From Cloeon dipterum (Eukaryota; Arthropoda; Insecta; Ephemeroptera; Baetidae), in assembly GCF_949628265.1 (NCBI RefSeq), contig NC_088786.1, forward strand, positions 13,764,001 to 13,828,000: a stretch of DNA of 64,000 nucleotides, given 5' to 3'. Both the position numbers and the translations under genes were made by a program. Positions within the stretch are counted from its first letter, which is position 1. The number at the start of each line of letters is the position of its first letter. Shown piece by piece: positions 57,901 to 64,000 of this stretch. The notes below the pieces were generated by a model that worked only from the letters and a program-made list of their open reading frames with translations, was not told the DNA's origin and searched no databases.

Positions 57901-60900
57901 TCTAAAATAAAAAACATCTCTTCACTGGAATTCATTTTATTTTAAAGCATTCAACCTCGTTTCTTATCTGAATTTAAGAGACAGCTTCAAATAAAGGATG
58001 TGTAGAAGTAGGTGTCGGATGATTGAAACACCTCTCTTTTATCAATTATGTTCATATTTGCATTTATTTGTCTGGATATGGCAAATGTATGGGGCAAAAT
58101 TAGCCCTGCAGAATCATAATAAAGATCATTTTGAAACTAAAGTCAACATTGGTCAATTTTATACCCTTAGAGGAAACAGAAATTTTTATAGAGTCAAATT
58201 CAACTTATTTAAAACTCCAATTTCAAGCTTAATATACGAGAAACCGTTTTTACAGCTTTTTTATTCATCAGTTTGAGGAAAATGTTAATCAAATGTGTTT
58301 TACGTACGCCACAGCAGCCATGCAGATAACTCATAAAGTTCCAACAATAATCGCACATTCGAGGAAAATAATCGCATGGGAGCCAAGTGTATATCAGGAA
58401 TTTGGCAGGAAAATATTCTGCAAATATATCGAACTAAAGATTAATTTATGCGTCTGGTCGATTAGATTAAAATTTATCACAAGAGGAAATGCATATTAAC
58501 TCAGTTTTTAATATCATGACATGCAAGTCTGCGTATAAAAGCTGTGAAATCTATTGACGGGAACCGATTCTTTCCTCTGCTTTATCACGAATATTCACTT
58601 TTACTGAAATTGTTGAAATTTTATTAAGTGTTCAAAGCCTTGACAGTAAATAGGTTATATTCATATTTTTCTAAGAGTAATCTTAATAATTACTGGTGGA
58701 TCTATGATTTTTAATGGCTTAATTAGTCGATACCAATGCAAAAGTCTTAACATATTTTTTGCCAACATTAGAAAAACTCACTTAAACTAATCAAGGTATG
58801 ATAATTGTGTTCATAATATGGCTTCTTAAATGGAAAGTTACATGTCTGCCTGGTAAAAAACATAATTTTTGAGTAAGAAATGAAAAATGCAGTTTTCTGT
58901 CCCTCCCGCACTGTCCAAATAATCTCTCCTGGCGCCTGACTAATCTCTCTGCTAATTTATCCGAATTTATTTGAAATGTTGCTGGGCGCATTTTCCCACA
59001 CATCTTGGTGCAAGGAAATCATCTTGTGCAGCCTCCCTTTCAGAGTGCTAATCGCATTGTCAAGGAAAGGAGATCGCTATCATTGCATTAGATGCCGGAT
59101 TGCGAGGGTGTCATCAAGAGATTATGCGACAGCTACAAAAGAAATACACAAGACCTGAACCTTTTGTTGAACTCGACCCACTGCGTTTGTTGTGAAAAAT
59201 TACACGGATTTGTGACGCAAACAGATCAATAAACATCGGGGGGAAAAAGAGCAATTTTGAAGAATTAAGGACAGGACTATATAACATAGTATAATAACTG
59301 TACGCCCGCATGTATAACACAGTAACACATGTCATGTTTCCGCCGTCATTTAAAGCTATGATAATCTTCAACATGATGGACACATTATTGCTTCTTATAC
59401 GATATAATGTTAAATTTCCTCAAAATACCCTACAAGCTGCCGTTAAACTATAATGTCAATAATTTTGAACATTCAATATCCATTTTGTTAGTAATTTAAA
59501 CAAGAGTCACCATGTTAAAAAAAGACATTCTTAAAAATCAGCGTGGTGAATTATTGGAAGAAAAATTATATTTTACAATTTAAACCTCTTTTTGATCAAA
59601 TCACCCTTATAATTTTAATATTTTTAAGCATATAAACACCAGTGATATCAGTAACATCAAAGAAATAAAGTTGTGCATTTTTTGTACCTAAAGAAGAGGT
59701 TTCCATAACACTGTGCATCTTCAATGGTTTGTCCCTTTTCACAAATTCAAAATATTTAAAAGTAAAATTCAAAAGCGCTTAGAACACACAGTAAAGCGCG
59801 TTGGCAGAAAAATTGTTTTTATGCCTTCTTGAGACAGTGCAGGATGGCTTGCCTTATTGTGGAGAGAGAAGTGTGGCCACCACATTATTTATCAATGTAC
59901 CATAGACCTGGTAAATATCCCGCTATAGCGACCACGTTGTTATCGTGTTTTTATTCAACTTTCAACTATAACCATAGGAATGCATTTTCCTGACATTTCC
60001 CTCCTTTAAGAGTTATCGTATAATTTTTCAGAATTTTAAATACAGAGTGCAGAAGTTTATGTATGCGATGAAAATATGGAATATATAAAAATTCGCTCCC
60101 AAATTTAATGTCAAATACTAGGCAGACGTTTGCTGTCTATGTGACGTTGCGGAATTAATCAAATGCTTGCGTCCGTTTCCTCCCTGAGAGCGTTTGGGGT
60201 GTGTTGAGTAGAGGTGAATGCAAAGAGGGTGCGCGCATTATTGAAAAATGAGCCGACAATGCGAGAGAGCAGCGAAAGTAATAATTTGCGCCAGCGAGAC
60301 CGCCTGCCGAGTGCGCAGTTCACGCCCTGTCAGCGAGCAAAGGTCTGCCTTTCATCATTACATAGTTCGGAATTACGAGCGTTTGTATTTGTATTTGCAC
60401 AAACGACCGACAGCAAGCCCGTGAGCGACATTTTTGTTAATATGGTAATTAGCAGCGACGATTAAATAAATATGTGCATTTTCGACGAGCGTGGACGCAC
60501 AGTCGGGATAAAGGCCAATTTGCACGCTCCATGCAAATTTTTTCATGCATGCAGAATGGCAATTATGTGTATGACTTTTAGAAGGGAATGCGCATTCATT
60601 TGAATTCATTTGCACGTCAGTATGATAATGCAACGTGCGCAGGCAGATATTCGCCAGCGATATGTTGCAAGGTAGCCGATAAATAAAATTCAAAAGCCAG
60701 AAACAAATTTGTTAATATTAGTTTCTCTGAGTTTTGTTATTGATCTCCCTATTAAAATTTTCGGGACTAATTAGGAAAATTCTACTTGATTGGCAATATG
60801 TTCCAGCTGTGCTATTTTGAGGGGAAACAAAAACAGTATAGTTTATATTTTTTGCAGTGCAGATGGTCCTTCCAAACATTTTGTAAATATATTTCATTAA

Positions 60901-63500
60901 ATATAATCATTTAAAGAAAACTAGCACTAGTTTATAATTATCAATATTTTTTATCTACTCAAACCAAGCGTAGTCAATTTTTTTACCCTCCATAAAAGCC
61001 GACTTGGAAAGGAGTCATAACAGAAATTGCAACGGGAACAACACGACTCAAACAGCATTGATTAGTCTGCTCGTGCGGCTGTCAAAGTCTGACGAGGCGG
61101 AACATTGGCCTGCGTGGGGGTGGACCATTGAGGCAGGCAAGGGGTGCCAAGGACCAGAGAAACGCACTCGAGCGCCGGATTGATTGACCGTCAGTCAGTC
61201 AAAACACAGCCGATTAATAAAAACCGACCGGAAGTGAAATGAAAACGAGCCCTTATTATTTATCATTAAAACGCTCTCGCATTGAGCATTGAGCAACACT
61301 CCCTTTCGGCCTTTTCGGGCAGTGCATCTGTTTCGGCCGTCAGGGCCCACAATTAATAGATCGCGTGCCCGCCCGCGTTTAGTCCTGTGACGGGAGAACA
61401 ATGTGCCGGCAATTAATACCTGCCTTCCTCTATATGGAAGCTGGACATCGAACAACGAGCTCCAGGCTCTTTGTTCCGAGAGCGCGCGGAAATAATTGCT
61501 AATTGCACCCTTCAGAACAACATGTGTGTATGTGCTGGTGATTTGCGTCTGGCATGCACATCCTCTATTTCTTCCTGCCCTCTGATTGAATTTCTCGTGA
61601 AATGTGCTGAATGCGGCTCAATATTTCTTCAACGAAAGCCAAGTATTTTCAAGAAATTTTTACGATTCAATTGTTGTAAATGGCGAGTTTCTAAAATAAA
61701 TTACATTAGAAACTATTATCATTAATATTTGCAGTCATGATCGTTGAAATATATTTTTCTGCCGCAAGAGGAGGTCAAAATTTATTTGCATGATGAAACC
61801 GCAATTTCGAGTACTAACCGTTCCTCGAGAAATATTTAACAATAATTTAACTGGCAGTTTAAAAATAGTTACAGCGAATTTTTATGTAGAAATAAGGGTG
61901 AATCAAGATTAATTTGTTTGCTCAGAAAAAATCATTAATTAAATATATGTTAAATCACTGGCAATAGAGTGAATTACCAAGCAAATTCATTTTAGCCTTT
62001 ATAAGAGCCGTTCTTTGAAACAATATACCAAAAATGTTTCGTTCTAATAAATATGTACTGAATTTATACAACTATTTAATAAAACCTGAAATTGAGTTTT
62101 GAACAGAGTTCATTGAAGTATCTTATCACCGATTATTATTTTACAGGGGCTTTGTAACTTTGAATCCAACGGTGGTAATGCAACAATGGTCACAGGAAAT
62201 TAATAAAAAGGCTTTTCGGAGCACTGCAATCGCAACAAATAATGCGCGGCGACCAGGGACACCTAGCAGCAGGAGGTCCATCGCTCTCTGCTGTTCGTTC
62301 ATCTGCGCCAGAGAACCATATGGTAGAGGAACTAGTCCCACAAAAAGTCAAACTATTATTGTTCGCGTGTCGAGAGAGTGACAACAACAAAATCTGAAAA
62401 AAGCAACTTTTGCAAAGCGGCGTGTGAAAAGAATAACATTTACCCAGAATTGTTATGTACCCCTTTTTTGTTCACTTGGACAAGCGAGGGTGCATTTTGA
62501 TGATTCAATTAGAATCGAGAATAAAGCTAAAAAAGTACTGCGCTGTTTGCAAAAGGATTATATAGGAAAACCTGTGATTCAGCACATCATCATCCGTCTT
62601 TCCGCAGGCGGATTATTTGATTCTAATCGACGCGGGAGTGAAATTAACAACGCCACGTGATGTGATCGGACAATAGATTAGGCAAAAGTTTAAACGATGC
62701 CGTTACGTCAGCAGGTTGGTCACTTCCATGGGGGTGTTTTGTTCAACGGGTGTGTGAAATTGTTTGTTTGCATTTCGTGAGGAGTTGAAATATGATGATC
62801 TAATGGGTTTTTGTAAAGTGTATTTGGTACAGTTCACCTAAAAAATGACAATTATATTGTCATGTGAACAGAAACGTAAGATTTTTAATTTTAAATTCTC
62901 AAAATTTGACAGTAAATATGCGTTAATTATGCTGAAACGATGTCTTGAAAAACCGTCAAAATCGGCCAATCCAAAAAAAATAGTTCCCTTAAAAACCTGT
63001 CGAAAATTTACAGCCCTAATCCTATCTTAACTTCTGCGAGCGCTTGAAAAGGATATATACTTCTTTTGGTATTTTCTTGAAATGACAAACATCGGTGGGC
63101 TCAACAAAGAGACTTAAAAATGCTGGAAGATCTTTTGAAAGCAAAAAATGTTAAAAAAGCATCGCAACAACAATTACGACGAGCCTCTAAGTCGCGACGC
63201 TTTTACTTCTGCTGCCTGCATCGAACCCCCGAGTGAGCCACCCCCTTTGTTGTAGTCATTTTTTATAAATTATCCCTTGGCTCGCAGTTGCAAAGAATGA
63301 ATGCAGAGGGTCGTGCATGTGCCAGCACAAAGGGGTCAGGCAGCGCAGTGAATACAAGAGAGGAGCTTTTACCTCCTCTCGCTTCATGCTTTATTGTGTT
63401 GGGCGACAAAAAATGACAAAACAGACAAGGCCTTGAGTAAGCTTGAAAAATCTTAAAATTGTCCCTTCTTTTTTCCATCAATTTAAGAAAATATGCACAG
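51906..63500. other. Presumed CBF-beta 3' UTR, then intergenic DNA without a supported gene
   Basis: The first few hundred bases are probably 3' UTR (AATAAA at about 52830 is one possible signal). The remainder is AT-rich with GC-rich patches near 52230-52390, 54210-54310, 55840-55960, 57480-57700, 60290-60330 and 61280-61400. These patches may be regulatory, but I see no conserved ORF. A (GAAT)4 run lies near 54313. Confidence 0.55.
54311..54330 (+). repeat. (GAAT)n microsatellite
   Basis: Four consecutive GAAT units in GAAGAATGAATGAATGAATG. Confidence 0.9.
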
Positions 63501-63525
63501 AACAAATATGACTTTATTGGATGCT

Positions 63526-63899
63526 CTACTTTTTATTTGTCAAAATCAGGTACACCATGGAAGAAAAAACTCTCCTCAGCAGCACCGTGGACAAAATCAA
63601 GGGTTCCCATATGCTTATCATGACGGTATAAACCAAAGCCGCTTCAAAAAATGTATGAATGATCAGCATCCAAATTAGCATGTTGATTGGCGTCAGTCTG
63701 AAATAAAAATTAATTAAACGATGCACCATGCCAATGGAAAGTTTTTACTTTTGTGGAGTGGATGATTGGGACGAGTCTTGCTGACGCACCAACTTTAAAA
63801 CGCTGAAAATGGCCACAGTTGAAAACATCAAGCTGAAAATTGCGATAAACGCTGCCGGCACTCCGTAACAAGCGAGCACTCCTATGCTATTTGGTTCCA
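63526..63899 (-). CDS. 3' end of an uncharacterised multi-pass membrane protein gene
   Basis: Two exons join in phase: 63899-63749 (EPNSIGVLACYGVPAAFIAI through STPQ) and 63697-63526 (LTPINMLIWMLIIHTFFEAA through LTNKK, stop TAG). The intron between them is short, 51 nt (AA|GTAAAA to TTTCAG). At least two clear hydrophobic segments are present. AATAAA occurs on the minus strand at 63513-63518, just after the stop. The upstream exon near 63948-64000 does not join cleanly: the obvious donor TCT|GTAAGT leaves a wrong phase, whereas a weaker AAAG|GTCAGA site fits. I cannot name the family. Confidence 0.55.
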
Positions 63900-63947
63900 C
63901 TGCAATTCAGTGTATCCTTTTAAATAAATTTAACTTTATTCACTTAC

Positions 63948-64000
63948 AGAAAATACTCTCTGACCTTTTCCGCTATTCAGCAAAATTTCAACGCCTGATG
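63948..64000 (-). CDS. Possible further upstream exon of the same gene, truncated by the window edge
   Basis: One open frame (SGVEILLNSGKGQRVFS) runs from the edge to donor TCT|GTAAGT. In that phase the next exon would hit a stop after five codons. Either a donor 16 nt earlier is used, or this is the end of a different transcript: reading on gives VSE and a stop at a GAATAAAG word. Confidence 0.3.

Overview
The window is nuclear DNA of an arthropod, most likely an insect. The evidence is GT-AG introns, an AT-rich background, a kismet/CHD7-class chromatin remodeller with long Gln-rich exons, a CBF-beta gene whose sequence looks insect-like (Brother/Big brother type), and an LTR retrotransposon. 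I cannot name the species from the sequence alone.

Layout. (1) 1-15345, minus strand: most of a kismet (kis) gene. I could chain 21 coding exons, all phase-compatible, giving about 3,112 residues from the start Met to the window edge. The C-terminal part, where BRK domains are expected, lies outside the window. A 5' UTR exon piece ends at 15406, and a good splice donor at 19339 in a GC-rich, YY1-motif-bearing block suggests a first non-coding exon there. (2) 19740-20639, plus strand: a three-exon gene for a 210-aa multi-pass membrane protein that I do not recognise. It lies head to head with kis and probably shares its promoter block. (3) 23.5-51.9 kb, plus strand: a CBF-beta gene, the partner of Runt/RUNX proteins. 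It has six coding exons (about 234 aa) spread over 27 kb, with two introns of about 12 kb. (4) 41563-45763, inside the last CBF-beta intron and antisense to it: a 4.2-kb LTR retrotransposon. Its two 843-bp LTRs look identical by eye and are flanked by a TCGC target duplication. It encodes zinc knuckles and a protease-like ORF but no reverse transcriptase or integrase. (5) 51.9-63.5 kb: no gene that I can support. (6) 63526-64000, minus strand: the 3' end of another multi-pass membrane protein gene.

The third CBF-beta intron carries two fold-back elements of about 180 bp, 0.3 kb apart. Other structure includes a perfect 20-bp-arm palindrome upstream of CBF-beta, a three-copy 46-bp repeat in its first coding intron, and a (GT)29 tract. 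kis (Trithorax-group nucleosome remodeller) and CBF-beta (RUNX cofactor) both act in developmental transcription, but nothing in the sequence shows that their adjacency is functional. I found no sign of a prokaryotic-style defence system or CRISPR array. The least ordinary object is the recently inserted, non-autonomous LTR element with a duplicated primer-binding site and an altered protease catalytic motif.
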